From Amorphophallus konjac (lineage: Eukaryota; Streptophyta; Magnoliopsida; Alismatales; Araceae), in assembly GCA_022559845.1 (NCBI GenBank), contig CM040121.1, forward strand, positions 347,608,243 to 347,672,242: DNA of 64,000 nucleotides, written 5' to 3'. Below are positions 11,162 through 21,711 of this stretch, one piece after another. The notes under the pieces were generated by a model, which worked only from the letters and a program-made list of their open reading frames with translations, ran no database searches and had not been told where the DNA came from. The translations under genes were made by a program, and so were the position numbers. Position 1 is the stretch's first letter; each line of letters begins with the position of its first letter.

Positions 11162-11670
11162 ATCTAGCTTCCTATGAAGGTTGTTGCTGCAGTTGCCATC
11201 CACAAAGTGCCTCGTCGTAGACTAATCTAACAAGAATATTCCTAAGAAGCGTGAGAGTAGCCCCAGCACCTGTTTGACATAGTCCAGTGTTGTGAGAGAA
11301 GAAGAAGAAGAAGAGAGAGTAGCCTTGAGAGAGAAGATAAATCCTGCAGTCTACCGGTGCTTGAAGAAGAGGATCCTTGGATCCAATCTTGTAGCTGCAC
11401 TCACCAGCTCCGATGTCTTGATCCATTCTTTCAGCTGGTATCTACATGATCTCTATTATTTCTCCACTGCACTTGCAGTATTCAGTTTCTATTTGTTACG
11501 GTTCATCTATCACCAATACATCTAGCTTTTTTGATCCCCTGGTTAGGGACCAGGTTCCCTCTGTGGTTTCAGAGGAAGAGAGGATAAGATCCTCTGGGTG
11601 GTTCAAGTTGTTAGTCAGCAGAAAGCAAGCTGTGTTGCTCAGTGGATCAAGTTGTGTGTCAGTCGGAAAG

Positions 11671-11727
11671 CCTCACCGAGTTTGGTGAGGGGTGGACGTA
11701 GGTTGTGGGTTAATAACCAAACCACCT
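11671..11727 (+). other. Conserved hairpin-box module, copy 2 (element C LTR)
   Basis: The stem CCTCACC/GGTGAGG (11671-11677 with 11684-11690) is directly followed by GGTGGACGTAG (11691-11701) and, after a short GGTT/AACC stem, AACCACCT (11720-11727). Confidence 0.75.
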
Positions 11728-12610
11728 TAAAATCCTTATGCTGTGGGTTGTATACATTGTGAGCTTGTTCCATATCCTCTATCCCTATTTCGCAGGTTTG
11801 TGTGCTTCTTACGTTGTTTATTTTCTCTGCACACTCAATCGTTCAGCTTGCACAACAGTCTCATATTGATCCCCCTGCTATCGGAGGTAACGTGGATCTT
11901 CTCAGGTGTCTGCAGAACTCTTGCTTGTAGACACTTTGGAGCATCTCCCAAGCAGAGGAAGTTATCACGGTGTGTGAGCAGCTTTCTCCCCTTATCTATC
12001 TAACTGCATTTGCGCCTTAGGTTTCCTACTGCACCCTTGCAAACAGGGACCAAGGTGAAAGCTTTCTCAAGGAACTCTGCCTTACTGAACACTCATTCAC
12101 CTTAGCTGATCATCACAGCTCTCACACCTAAAGTAGTCATTTAACTTTGCTTTTCTGATTCAGGATCTCTATGGTTTATTGGATTACATCTCATTCAGAT
12201 CTGAGTTGCTAGTGAAGAAGTGTCGACCTCTTTCTTGAGGAGTGTCGACCTGTCTGGACTGAGCATCAAGTTCCAATGCTCCTTCTTGTGCCATTCCTAT
12301 CTGTTGAGATCGGTGCGATGGATTCAGAGGGGGGTGAATGAATCCCTCTTTTAAAATTTTTACTCAATTAAAACTTCCTGATACAAACTGAAAGCCAATG
12401 AACAGTTGCGGAATTAACAGATTCACTAGGTCAACTAAAATGCTTACAGATGAACGGATTAGTGACTTAGGATCAATGTCAAAGGACTCTCAAAACAGTT
12501 ATCGAACAGACAATGTGCAATCAACAACCTTACTAGACAGAGAGAAACACATCGAGCCTAAGCATGCATCTAGCGAAGCACAATAGACAATCAAACCACT
12601 GCACAGAAGA

Positions 12611-12670
12611 TTTTTAAGGTGGTTCGGTCCTCCAGGCCAACGTCCACCCCACACTCCAACTAGAGTGTGG
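12611..12670 (-). other. Conserved hairpin-box module, copy 3 (solo B-type LTR)
   Basis: On the minus strand the stem CCACACTC/GAGTGTGG (12663-12670 with 12649-12656) precedes GGTGGACGTTG, with one base changed in the box, and then GAACCACCTT at 12616-12625. Confidence 0.72.
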
Positions 12671-12705
12671 ATTCCACTGATACACAGCTTAAACCGCTGG
12701 GCCTC

Positions 12706-12840
12706 ACAGCTTGCCTACAACCGCTGACTAACAGCTTGACCGCTGGGCATTACAGCTTTGCCAACCGCTGGGGACTACAGCTTAACCTGTCCAGAGGAAT
12801 CCTCCTCTACCCGCTGAGCGTCACAGCTTGCTCTACTGAC
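12706..12840 (-). repeat. Chain of GCTG/CAGC mini-hairpins
   Basis: Five units of the form CCGCTG-(5 to 7 bases)-CAGCTT at about 20 to 35 base steps. Only the loops vary. Related AAGCTGT/CAGCGG units occur in the LTRs of E (near 20998-21050) and F (62422-62484). Confidence 0.7.
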
Positions 12841-13240
12841 AAATAGCTTGAAACAAAGGTAAAAAGATACACAAGAAATGAGAAATCACAGCGACAGAAA
12901 GCTGTATACGATAAAACACAAAGTGGCTCTCAAAGAGCTGACTGGCCTGGATTTGATCCACGGTCCAGTAGAGACAAAGCTTTAGAAGACTCTCTTCTTC
13001 TTCTTCTAAACTCTTGATTTCTCTTTCTTATTCTTCTTCATCTTTACAGCTCACTCTTTCTTTTTCGAACACTCTCCTCCTTTGCTCTTCTTCTGCTCTC
13101 TCTTTTCTTCTCTCTTCTTCTTCTTTCTTTCTCTTCTTTTGGATCGTGCAGGCCCTCTCTCTGCTTCTGCTCTTTCAGATAGGTTCCCCTACTTCGATCA
13201 CTCTGCTCACGATCGCCGTTCTTTGGATGGAGAGGCCCAC

Positions 13241-13250
13241 CTTTTATAGC
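13241..13250 (-). promoter_or_regulatory. TATA box, solo B-type LTR
   Basis: On the minus strand GCTATAAAAG, preceded by GCTGCTGCT, identical in context to the TATA boxes in both element B LTRs. Confidence 0.65.
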
Positions 13251-13494
13251 AGCAGCAGATAGATGGGCGTGTGTCTTCCATGAATTCCCGCCCTAGCGCC
13301 TTGACCACGTGGCAGCATTTCAGCCTGCTGCAATACACATGTCACGATCCTGGCACTTCCTCCATTCTTGGATCACGTGCTCTTCTCAAACTCCTCGAGC
13401 AGATACCTATCAGGTCAAAACTCATTATTAGTTTGAATCAATCTGAAGAAAAAGAAAAGGATGCATCGAGTAAGTTTAAGATTTGAATCAAGCA

Positions 13495-14450
13495 TGTACA
13501 GACTTGATGAAGTGAAATGTAGTATGCATATAGTAAGGTATACACATTGAACATGAATGCTTGGACATGCCATCAATGAGTGTACATACTCTGTGCGCAA
13601 TGTACAACCAATGTGTAGACTTGCTATGCCTAGAGTTTAAGCATGACACTGAATGTGCAGACTTTGAGTGCATGACACTGCCTTATGTATGTATGCAACA
13701 GAATGTATGGACTTTGAATGCCGGGTGAAGAGTGTACAGACTTTGTCTTGAAATATGCACAGATGCATATAAGAAAGTATGCACATTGAAGAGAAATGCT
13801 CAGGCATGCTATCAAGGAGTGTACAGACTTTGCATGCATGTGAGAAGATGATGTACATACTTGCTAAAATGATGCACGGACATATTAGCAGAGAATGTGC
13901 AGACTTTGTATATGCATGAAGCAACCGAATGCACTGACTATGCTCGTGAATGTATAGACTTGCTAAGTCATCAAAGCAACCGTGTGCAGAGTATGTGCGA
14001 GACAAATCACTGTATTGACTATGTATATGCATGAAGAGCACTAGCTGTACTGACTAGTCGAGTGAAACACCGGAGGTTGTACAGACTAGCCACCGAGTAA
14101 TGTACAGACTTGAGTTGATGCAGTCTAGGCAAAACTCTGTACAGACTTTACCCCTTGGAGATGCATGAGTCTAGGCATTCACTGAATGAAATGCACAGGC
14201 CTAGACGGTTAACCCTGCACTGACTATGTATGCATAATGAACATGCATCGACTTCGAATTAAAGCAACTGATGAATGCACCGATGCAGTGTATGCATATG
14301 GCAGATATTGATGCATATGGCAGATATTGAACCGATGCAATGTATGCAAGAGAACTAACAATGCAGTCTATATACCAGATCATGCATCGACTATATGACG
14401 TGCAACAACAGTTAATGTACCGATGCAAACTACACTTGTTATGCAGGAAC
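13495..14450 (-). repeat. U3 motif array, AAGTCTGTACA type (solo B-type LTR)
   Basis: Many copies of TGTACAGACTT, TGTATAGACTT, TGTGCAGACTT and relatives on the + strand, that is AAGTCTGTACA in the sense of this LTR. This is the diverged counterpart of AGGTCGGTGCA in C and E. Confidence 0.7.
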
Positions 14451-14606
14451 TAGAGTTGCACCAATGCAGAGACAGACAATGCAATGAGATGAATGTGCCC
14501 ACTCTCAAATCAATCAATCAATCATGCTCATAGTGCTTGCTGACATCAAAACAATTCATACTCATAGTGCTTGCAAACATCAAAACCATAGGGGCACAAC
14601 ACTATC

Positions 14607-14756
14607 TATTCTGCTGCCCCGTGTGCCTTAGTGTTTTATTTGCTTAAAGGAGTGGTTAATGCTTAGTTTCTCCCATAGTTTAAATCGGCCATAGTTTGTC
14701 ACCGGATCTATTCAACCCCCCCTTCTACATCCGGTTGCACCACTCGGGACATATCA
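14607..14756 (+). mobile_element. LTR of element C, right end
   Basis: This continues the LTR after the solo insertion. It includes the run ATCTATTCAACCCCCCCTTC and ends GGGACATATCA, two bases before a primer binding site. Confidence 0.7.
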
Positions 14757-14758
14757 AT

Positions 14759-14770
14759 TGGTATCAAAGC
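14759..14770 (+). promoter_or_regulatory. Primer binding site, element C (decayed)
   Basis: TGGTATCAAAGC differs by one G-to-A change from the methionine-tRNA site. Only about 20 bases of interior follow before the sequence switches to a Tat LTR fragment, so nearly all of the interior is deleted here. Confidence 0.7.
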
Positions 14771-14790
14771 ATACCATTATTTCTAACAAG

Positions 14791-15135
14791 TTTCCCCTAT
14801 CCCCTTAAACTCCCAACTTTTAAGGAACGCGTAACGGCCGTACAGCTAAGCTTCCATCAGTTGGCCCGAGCATATGGTGCTCGCCCAGGAGGTGCCTCCC
14901 GTGCGATAAGTGCACAGTTTGGGCAAGGAATATGGGGCACCGGAGGAGCTCTCCCGATCAACTGATGCTTGAACTTCCCAACCCGAAGGCCGCCTAGGAA
15001 GCACTTGTTCCGAGTGAGTTATTATGCTTATATTGAGTGGGCCTAGGGGCCACCACTTCAAGGAGTTGGGCCTCGTTTGGTCGGGTCAGACCTCGTTTGG
15101 CCTCTCCATACGGGCGGCTAGATTTTCCCTCTCCA
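14791..15135 (-). mobile_element. Truncated Tat-lineage LTR
   Basis: Matches the right part of the LTRs at 39206-42324 and 48805-49534 and ends CCCTCTCCA like them. It is followed at once by E-type sequence beginning atgat, not by the polypurine tract, so it was a 5' LTR or solo copy. Its left part is missing and the break joins it to element C. Confidence 0.75.
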
Positions 15136-17348
15136 ATGATTGATTTTGATTTCATTCGTGTACTGATGTTTGGATTAATTCTAAGAATGATTGTATGTCA
15201 GCCTATCTTTGAAATTCTTGAATAAATGTTCTAATCTGTCTTGAGAATGGTTCAAGTCTACTTGCTAATAGCTTTATATATGCCATATTTGAGTCATCTT
15301 GACTTTAGAGGTATATAAAATGATATGTGGTGGAAAGATAGATTCTGTCTGTTTAAAAGCCCATACCATGTGTAGAGGACTATCCTCCGCCAAGTACCAT
15401 GAATCAAGAGAGTCCATGCATTGCACTGCATTTCTTAAATGTTGGGTCTAGTGCCTTGTGGATAGTTGTATCTGAATGCTTGAATAAATATGCATATAGA
15501 TAGGGGGAGTTTTTGCTTAGATCAAGATTGCATGTCCATGCTGCATTGTTTTGTCAAGGGGGAGTATGGTTCAGTTATGTCTGGTTGTGATCTGTTCAAG
15601 ATATTCTGTCAAGTGTTCAGTTAAGTATTTTTTGAAACTTCAAATGTTCAGATCAGTGTTTTTGAAACTTCAAACTCCAATCATTCAAATTCTCTCTAGA
15701 TTCAGAAACGTTCATTACTCAGTCTCCTCTGAACTCGATTGTATAAAGTGGCTTCATTCAGATCCACATCAATTACATCACGTGGTATCAATTCCCATCA
15801 TTTTGTGCCTTTACCATTCCTTGATATCCCTCAAGAGCTAATTCTGTGCTTCAATTTCAATTCCCTCTTTCTGAATAAATGACAGTCTTCCAATCAGTTC
15901 ATTATCTTAAGCAGCAACCATCATATGTCTTCTATAAGAATCACATTTGCTTCATGAATGAACTATTGGTTTAATCTTCATAAATTGTAGAGTTTAAAGA
16001 CTATATTCAGAAAATAGGATGGTGGAAAAATGTTTATAGCTCTCAACCTCCTTCTCATGTTGTGATAGATAAGATCTTTACATTATCTGAAAATGAAAGA
16101 CTTAGTGAAATCTAGGTTGAGAAACTCAAATAGTGTATTGTTTTTAAACAAGTCACTTTGAAAAATTCAAAAGGGCAGCGAAAAGAAAATCACTAGTAAA
16201 GGAATTGAATAACTCAATTGGCAGAGCAATGACTGAACGACACTGAGAAATTGAGTACTTCATCAAAGAAATGGATACAAACTGATGTCATGAAGTGCTT
16301 CATGTTAACTCGGTTCACATGATCAAATCTGTAGAATTGGTTTCATTGAGTAGCTGGGGGTACTGGTGTCTGATAAACATGTACCCTTATGCAAAAAGGT
16401 GTAATTATGACTACTGTTTTTGATCAGAGACAGATATGGTGGTCTATGCTTAGTAAATGGGGGTACTGGCGTCTAACCCACGTGTACCCTTAATGTCAAA
16501 GGTAAAGAAGTCACATGTCTGTTCAATAAGCTCATTTTTTAATAATAACATTGAAAAGGTTCACTGTAACCCTTGCAATTCTAGTTTCACTAAGGGTCAA
16601 ATTGTTTAACCTCAATAAATATCCTTATTACTCCCATAGATATTCATTGGTTCTGAAATCAGTAGGATATAGTTTTGACCAAGTCTATCATGGTATGTGA
16701 CTTAGGTTTATTGCTATAACCAGGAACTACAACCTTATATATGACATTCAGTGCATCTACTCTATCTTTTATCACTATTAAACCAGTCGTCTGTCACGAA
16801 TGCATAATTGTGATTCTCTGTCTGAAGACTTTCTCTATAAACTACTTATCTACTGAACTATTGCATAGGGTGTTGTTTTGTTCCCTTCTTCCTCTGGTTC
16901 CCCTTCTTCTACAGTCCTTCTTACTCCTTGATTGCTGATGGCAAAGGGGGAGAGAAAAAGTACTTCATGGTAGTTTGATGAAGGGGGAGCTGTATTTTAG
17001 GATAAGCTTGTTAAAGGGGGAGAACATAACATCTTCAGGGGGAACATTTTTAGGGGGTACATGTGTTTGGGAAGAGTATCTAGTGTCAGGAGATTTTTGG
17101 GGGAGAGTTTCTTCAAGCGGAGAGACAGACACTTGTGTCAGATTCAGGGGGAGAGCTGATCAATTGGTGTCAGATACATCATATTTGGCTGCATCTGATT
17201 TTCACTATTTGATAGGTCTGCATCTGTATGTCTGTCTGGTGCATTGTCTGGCTGTGCTTTATGTTAAATACGTTTGATATTGGATTAATCTTGTTTCATC
17301 AAAATACATCAAAATTTTGGAAGTTGCCATCATCAAAAAGGGGGAGAA
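15136..17348 (+). mobile_element. 3' noncoding region of an E-type Sirevirus (first copy)
   Basis: A near duplicate of 37082-39200, the region downstream of pol in E. There is no long ORF, so no envelope-like gene is visible although some Sireviruses have one in this position. At least eight GGGGGAG purine motifs are scattered through it, the last (AAAAAGGGGGAGAA, 17335-17348) directly before the LTR. It also holds TATATAAAA near 15312 and CTCCGCCAAGTACC near 15385. The gag-pol of this copy has been lost to the left. Confidence 0.75.
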
Positions 17349-17565
17349 TGTTGGGTCTCCTCTGGAGTTGATCCGCAGTGTGAAGACTACTATGCAATGA
17401 TTATGTTTTGAATGATTGGCAACAATAGAGTTGACTTTGTTGACTATAGAGTTGACTGTGATGACTTTATATTGATCATGGTAATAGCATGTATTTTGAT
17501 GAATTAGTTATATGTCAGACCTTTTTCATAAAACATTTATGCACACTTTGTTATTCTGAATCTAA

Positions 17566-18246
17566 GGTCGGTGCATGTCTGCATTGTGCTTGTATTTAGT
17601 CGGTGAATGTTTGTGTAAGAAACGCATATAAGTCAGTGCAGGCGTTTGTCTTGCACTAAGTAAGGTCGGTGCAAGTAGTGCCGCTCGCACACCTCAGGTC
17701 GGTGCTAGTCATCATCTTCACTTAGTAAGGTCGATGCAAGTTACCATGTGCGTACATAGTCGGTGCAGCGTCCGCATTGAGCATATAGGGTCAGTGCAGG
17801 TTTTACTGTGAAGCATATAAGTCAGTGTAGGTTTCGTTGTGACCATATAGGGTCGGTGCAGGTTATGCTGTGAGCATATAAGTCGGTGCATGTTACGCTG
17901 TGACCACATAAGGTCGGTGCATGTTTTGATGTGAGCATTGAAGGTCTGTGCACATTTTGCTTTACGCATAATAGGTCGGTGCATTGTTTTGCCATTCACA
18001 TGCAAAGAGTTGGTGCACTATCTGCTTCATGCATATTAAGGTTCGTGCATGTTTTCATACATGTGTAATAAGGTTAGTACACACTTGTCTCCTACCCAAC
18101 CAAAGTCAGTGCATTGCTTGCTTTACGATGTATAGATGGTCAGTGCACCTTATGTTCTCTATCATAACATGTATAGCCTCACGCACACTTAGGGTCGGTG
18201 CATGTGCATTTCAGGTCTACGCTAGTTGTATGACATAGTCTGTGCT
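17566..18246 (+). repeat. Phased U3 motif array, GGTCGGTGCA, about 31 bp period
   Basis: Copies of RGTCNGTGCA start at 17566, 17598, 17631, 17664, 17697, 17729, 17758, 17789, 17820, 17851, 17881, 17912, 17943, 17974, 18008, 18040, 18072, 18104 and 18138, with less regular ones at 18193, 18214 and 18237. Steps between the first 19 are 29 to 34 bases, close to three helical turns. The spacer sequences vary much more than the motif. The array lies upstream of the TATA box. Confidence 0.85.
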
Positions 18247-18572
18247 AGTCTTTCCTTCATCTGTGCACATACATAGACATGTGAATTGTCTAAGTCCATA
18301 ATACGTGATTGACACTATGTTCGTTAAAATGACAGGTGAGACTTATGATCAAACACCTGACGCGTGTCCCAACTACTTGCGAACTCTAAGTCACGAGCAA
18401 CTAAAGTACCAGGATAAAAGGCACATGATCCAAGGCAAAAGGTGAAGCGTTATGTTTGTGACACGGGGAAAGCAACCTAATCAAGATGCTTCCACGTGGC
18501 CATCCCAAGCTCAGATCTGAATGAACTTTTGGGAGAGAAATGTGGTTTCCATGCGCCCATCATCTTCTGCAT

Positions 18573-18582
18573 TATAAAAAGG
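18573..18582 (+). promoter_or_regulatory. TATA box, E LTR
   Basis: TATAAAAAGG, about 330 bases after the last motif of the phased array and about 100 bases before a GA-rich leader. This is the likely start region of the element transcript. Confidence 0.65.
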
Positions 18583-18808
18583 GGCAGATCACCCATTGTC
18601 GAAGAATAAGACAGAGAATAAGACACTGAGCATACACAGAAGCATATATAGAGAAGATAGCAGTAGCCAAGTCAAGAGAACATTCCAGCAAGATCGAGAG
18701 AGAGAGAAATCAGAGAAGAAGAGGAGCCTTAAGAGAGCTTTGAGAGAGATTTGAGATAGATTTGAGAGAAGAGCTTAGAGTCATTTGAAGGGTGTGAGTC
18801 AGAGTTTC

Positions 18809-20337
18809 TGATGTGAAACGGACATCACCAATCGCTGTCCTATAGGATAGAACTGCGAAGCTCTGAAAAGTACGCCACGCACGGGGCTCCGAACGCAACG
18901 CCGCTAGCACCAAAATGTTGCTGGATAAGTCCAGAGATGCTCCTGAAAGTTTGGCATTGTTCCGAGGTCGCTGGAGGGCGTGGCCGGCCGAAGAAGAGGT
19001 CATGCACGAATCTGTCCCGCTGGACAAATCTGCGCAGTCGTGGTGCAGTCGCCGGTACGCTCGCCATAGAACTCCAAACGACGCGGGACCAACTCGGTCG
19101 GATGGCCGATAGAACGGTCTAAGTACCCTCAAAAGATGGGCTCCATTGGATCACCGAGCCGGGCGTGGTCGCAGATGTGGCGAGCCTCTGATTTCTGGGC
19201 GAGTAGCCCGACAGGGAGACGCAGGCCGTGGTGGAACATTCTGCACCAAGATCAGAATGGGACGCAACCACCTGGGTTGGTTTTGTGTCATCAAGGGGCA
19301 CAACGTTGCTGAAGACATCCTGGGCTGATGACGAACAGGTTGGGTGTGGCACGCTCTGCAAAGTGGGCACACAGTCTGGGCAGACTGGGTTGCCCCTGAC
19401 CTGCGCAGTCGTGGGAGAACGAACACCACGCACTGTGCCGAAGTCAGAACGAGGCGAGACCACCTCAGAGCTTCGAGGACTTGGAGAAGAACCAACTCTC
19501 AGAATATAGTTCAGGCTGAATCGCACCGTTGAAGTCGGGGCAGCCTCTGTCAAACGGACCTCAGGTTCTGGCTTGAATCTGGCGCAGCCGCACGAGAATG
19601 GGCAATGCGATCTGTGGTGAAGCCGGAATGAGACGATTCTACCTCGCACGTGAAGAGGACTTGAAGGCACACGAATTCTTTGAAGGAAGCTCGGACTGGT
19701 TTGCACTGTGGATGACAGTGTGGACGCTGCAAACTCGACCAGAGTTTTTGCTACAAGTCTATGAGCAGCAGAACAAGGAGATCTTCAACGTCGACGACAA
19801 GGATGATGCCGTGGGATGCCGGAGTCGCCGTGGACGCACCTGGAAGGGGATGGGGCGTGGGTTGCAGAGAGGAGGGGTGGATGGAGGCGGTCTCTCTTGG
19901 TGGAGGTGGGGAAGGGGACGCAAGTGGGCTTGGGGAGTGGGGTGGTCGGCCAAAGCCAAAGGGAAAGGGGGGGAGGGGGATGTGGCCGCACCAAGTGGGG
20001 GGGGGAAAGGGAATTCAAATCCCCTAGGGGAGATGAAAGGGTGTGTGGGGGAGAGGAATGGGTACTTGGGGAAGAGGGAAGGTTGCTTTGGAGATTGGAA
20101 GGGGGTCTAGGGAGGTGAAAGATTGCTTGGGGATATGGTGTGAGTAATGGTGGAATTAGTGGACCTTGGGAAGGTGAAGGGTTGGGATGAGGTGGAGGAT
20201 GAGGTGGCAAGAGAGGGAGGTGAGGGGGCCAGGTCGCCCAAGGGAGAGAGAGAGGGGAGGAGAGAGAGAGGGGGGCCGCCCCCTTTAGAGAGAGAGAGAG
20301 AGAGGTAGAGAGAGATAGAGAGGGGAATCCACCCCTT

Positions 20338-20374
<37 letters not shown>

Positions 20375-20868
20375 TAGAGAGGGGAATCCACCCCTTAGAG
20401 AGAGAGAGAGGTTAGAGAGAGAATAAAGAACCCAGGAGAATCCACTCCTAGAGAGAGAGAGAGAAGAAATAAACATAGGAGAATCCACTCCTAGAGGGAG
20501 AGAAGATATTGGAGAATCCACTCCAAAGAGAGGTAGAAGGGGGGTAGGGGCCTCACGTTGGAGGTAGTTTTCCAAATATTTTGAATCTCACTTCATTACT
20601 TTCAAAGAGAGGTTACATGACACTTATATAGACTCCACAAAGAAGACCAAAAGACAACTCACTTAACACCTACTTCCTATCACTCATAACTCCCTTAGGA
20701 AGACTAAAAGACACAAATTAAAAAAGGACTCTTACATAATAGTTGGGGACATAATTACTACAAAAGATAAAACATGGCCCATTTGGCCCAAACATGCAGC
20801 CCACTTATCAAGAGACGATTAAACATAGATATATATATTTGATACTTTTGTTGACGCCGATTCCGTCA
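18809..20868 (-). mobile_element. Solo LTR of an X-like family
   Basis: Starts TGATGTGAAACGG and ends CCGATTCCGTCA, flanked by the perfect duplication gtttc (18804-18808 and 20869-20873), 2060 bp. Read on the minus strand it starts TGACGGAATCGG and ends TTTCACATCA, the same ends as element X, and its first 290 bases align with 692-980 including the TATA context. A purine-rich stretch on the + strand (about 19840-20560) is the pyrimidine leader reversed. ORFs on either strand here are not convincing. Confidence 0.88.
20271..20524 (-). repeat. Hairpin-bead array in the X-like leader
   Basis: Short inverted repeats separated by GAGAGA tracts: GGGGG/CCCCC at 20271-20283, GGGG-AATCCA-CCCC at 20322-20335 and 20381-20394, and GGAG-AATCCA-CTCC at 20435-20448, 20478-20491 and 20511-20524. 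The loop AATCCA is constant while both stem arms change together. Confidence 0.75.
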
Positions 20869-21145
20869 GTTTCTGTGAGTCATTGTTTCTGGCTTCTTAG
20901 TACAATGCCAGAGCTGATCTACTCTTTGTAAGAGCTATAGATTGTTTTACTATTTTCTGTTGATTTTGTTTTTCAATTTCAAACTCTTGTTATAGCAAGC
21001 TGTGAGTCAGCAGTGGGTAAGCTATAATCCCCAGCGGTAGAGGAGGATTCCTCTGGTAGCTTAAGCTGTAAGGGTCAGCGTGTGTTGGGAAGTTTTCCCC
21101 AAAGCTATGGATCAGCAGATTAGAAGCTGTGAATCAACAGTGAAG

Positions 21146-21202
21146 CCACACTTGGATTAAGTGTGGGGTGGACGTAGATCTCTTCAAGTGGTCGAACCAT
21201 CT
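21146..21202 (+). other. Conserved hairpin-box module, copy 4 (E LTR)
   Basis: The stem CCACACTT/AAGTGTGG with a 5-base loop (21146-21166) precedes GGTGGACGTAG (21167-21177) and GAACCATCT (21194-21202). The C-to-T change in the last box still allows a G-U pair with GGTGG. Confidence 0.72.
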
Positions 21203-21656
21203 AGAATTCTTGTGTCCATGCTTTATGGTTTGTGATTGTTGAATTTACATATCTGGCTGCTATCCTGTTTTGTTTGATTGATATATTGGGTAGTCTAGAG
21301 TGTGGAGAAGGTATATCAAAAGGTACTACTCATAGGATAAGTTAGGATTATCTGAAAAGTGTTTTATCTTGCGTGAGGGCACTCGTTGAGTTCAACCTCC
21401 GCCAAGTACCTCTTCACACTCCATATCTCTGGAATTTAGTTCTGTTGCTCCTGTTTTTCATATGTCGATTTGAATTTACTCATTCTCTCTGTTAATATCA
21501 CTTGACTAAGTCTTTTGTCAATTCAGTGGCTCTAGTGACTCTGTGTCTAAATTGGTGGTCCTGATTAAGCAATTTTTAATTTCGCATTTTATCTGGTTAA
21601 TCTTCATTTAAAATTTGAGATAGATCTATTCACCCCCCCTCTAGATCCATATCACG

Positions 21657-21668
21657 TGGTATTAGAGC
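21657..21668 (+). promoter_or_regulatory. Primer binding site, element E (one base changed)
   Basis: TGGTATTAGAGC, a C-to-T variant of the methionine-tRNA site, two bases after the LTR end at 21654. Confidence 0.8.
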
Positions 21669-21711
21669 CTAACTCTTATGCAAGGACTAACATCCTGAAG
21701 AGATAGACATC

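Larger units (their letters stand above)
9865..12301 (+). mobile_element. LTR of Sirevirus-type element C, left preserved part
   Basis: This is LTR sequence interrupted on its left by element A and on its right by a solo LTR. It resumes at 14607 and ends at 14756 in front of a primer binding site. It contains a GGTCGGTGCA motif array (9886-10345), GTCGAC sites (10466-10570 and 12220-12250), a TATA stretch at 11150-11161, a GA-rich leader (11290-11335), a GAGGAT/ATCCTC hairpin near 11580 and the conserved module at 11671-11727. No coding sequence is credible. Confidence 0.7.
12302..14601 (-). mobile_element. Solo LTR of the B family
   Basis: Begins TGTTGAGATCGGTGCG and ends GGGGCACAACA on the + strand, flanked by the perfect 5-base duplication ctatc (12297-12301 and 14602-14606). 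It aligns end to end in plan with the two LTRs of element B, which are also reversed. Read on the minus strand it holds a U3 array of AAGTCTGTACA-like motifs (13495-14450), the TATA box GCTATAAAAG (13241-13250), a GA-rich leader, the conserved module and a chain of GCTG/CAGC hairpins. The interior was lost by recombination between two LTRs. Confidence 0.88.
17349..21654 (+). mobile_element. Sirevirus LTR shared by two E-type copies
   Basis: Begins TGTTGGGTC right after a polypurine tract, as a 3' LTR should, and ends CCATATCA two bases before a primer binding site, as a 5' LTR should. It therefore belongs to both the preceding and the following E-type interior. Without the inserted solo LTR (18809-20868 plus a 5-base duplication) it is about 2.24 kb. 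It contains a regularly phased motif array, the TATA box at 18573-18582, a GA-rich leader (18690-18780), hairpins near 21050 and 21090, the conserved module (21146-21202) and the C-rich end run near 21629. Confidence 0.8.

Noticed and set aside
15136..17348. Envelope-like gene downstream of Sirevirus pol
   Set aside because: The position is right, but no frame is longer than about 100 codons in either copy (15136-17348, 37091-39205), and the region is dominated by polypurine motifs.
17566..18246. CRISPR-like array of short repeats and spacers
   Set aside because: The repeats are only about 10 bases, degenerate and inside a plant retrotransposon LTR. No cas genes, and the sequence is eukaryotic.
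19119..19706. 195-codon minus-strand ORF and its + strand shadows in the solo LTR
   Set aside because: It lies inside a TG..CA bounded solo LTR with perfect target duplications. No recognisable domain, and GC-rich composition explains it.
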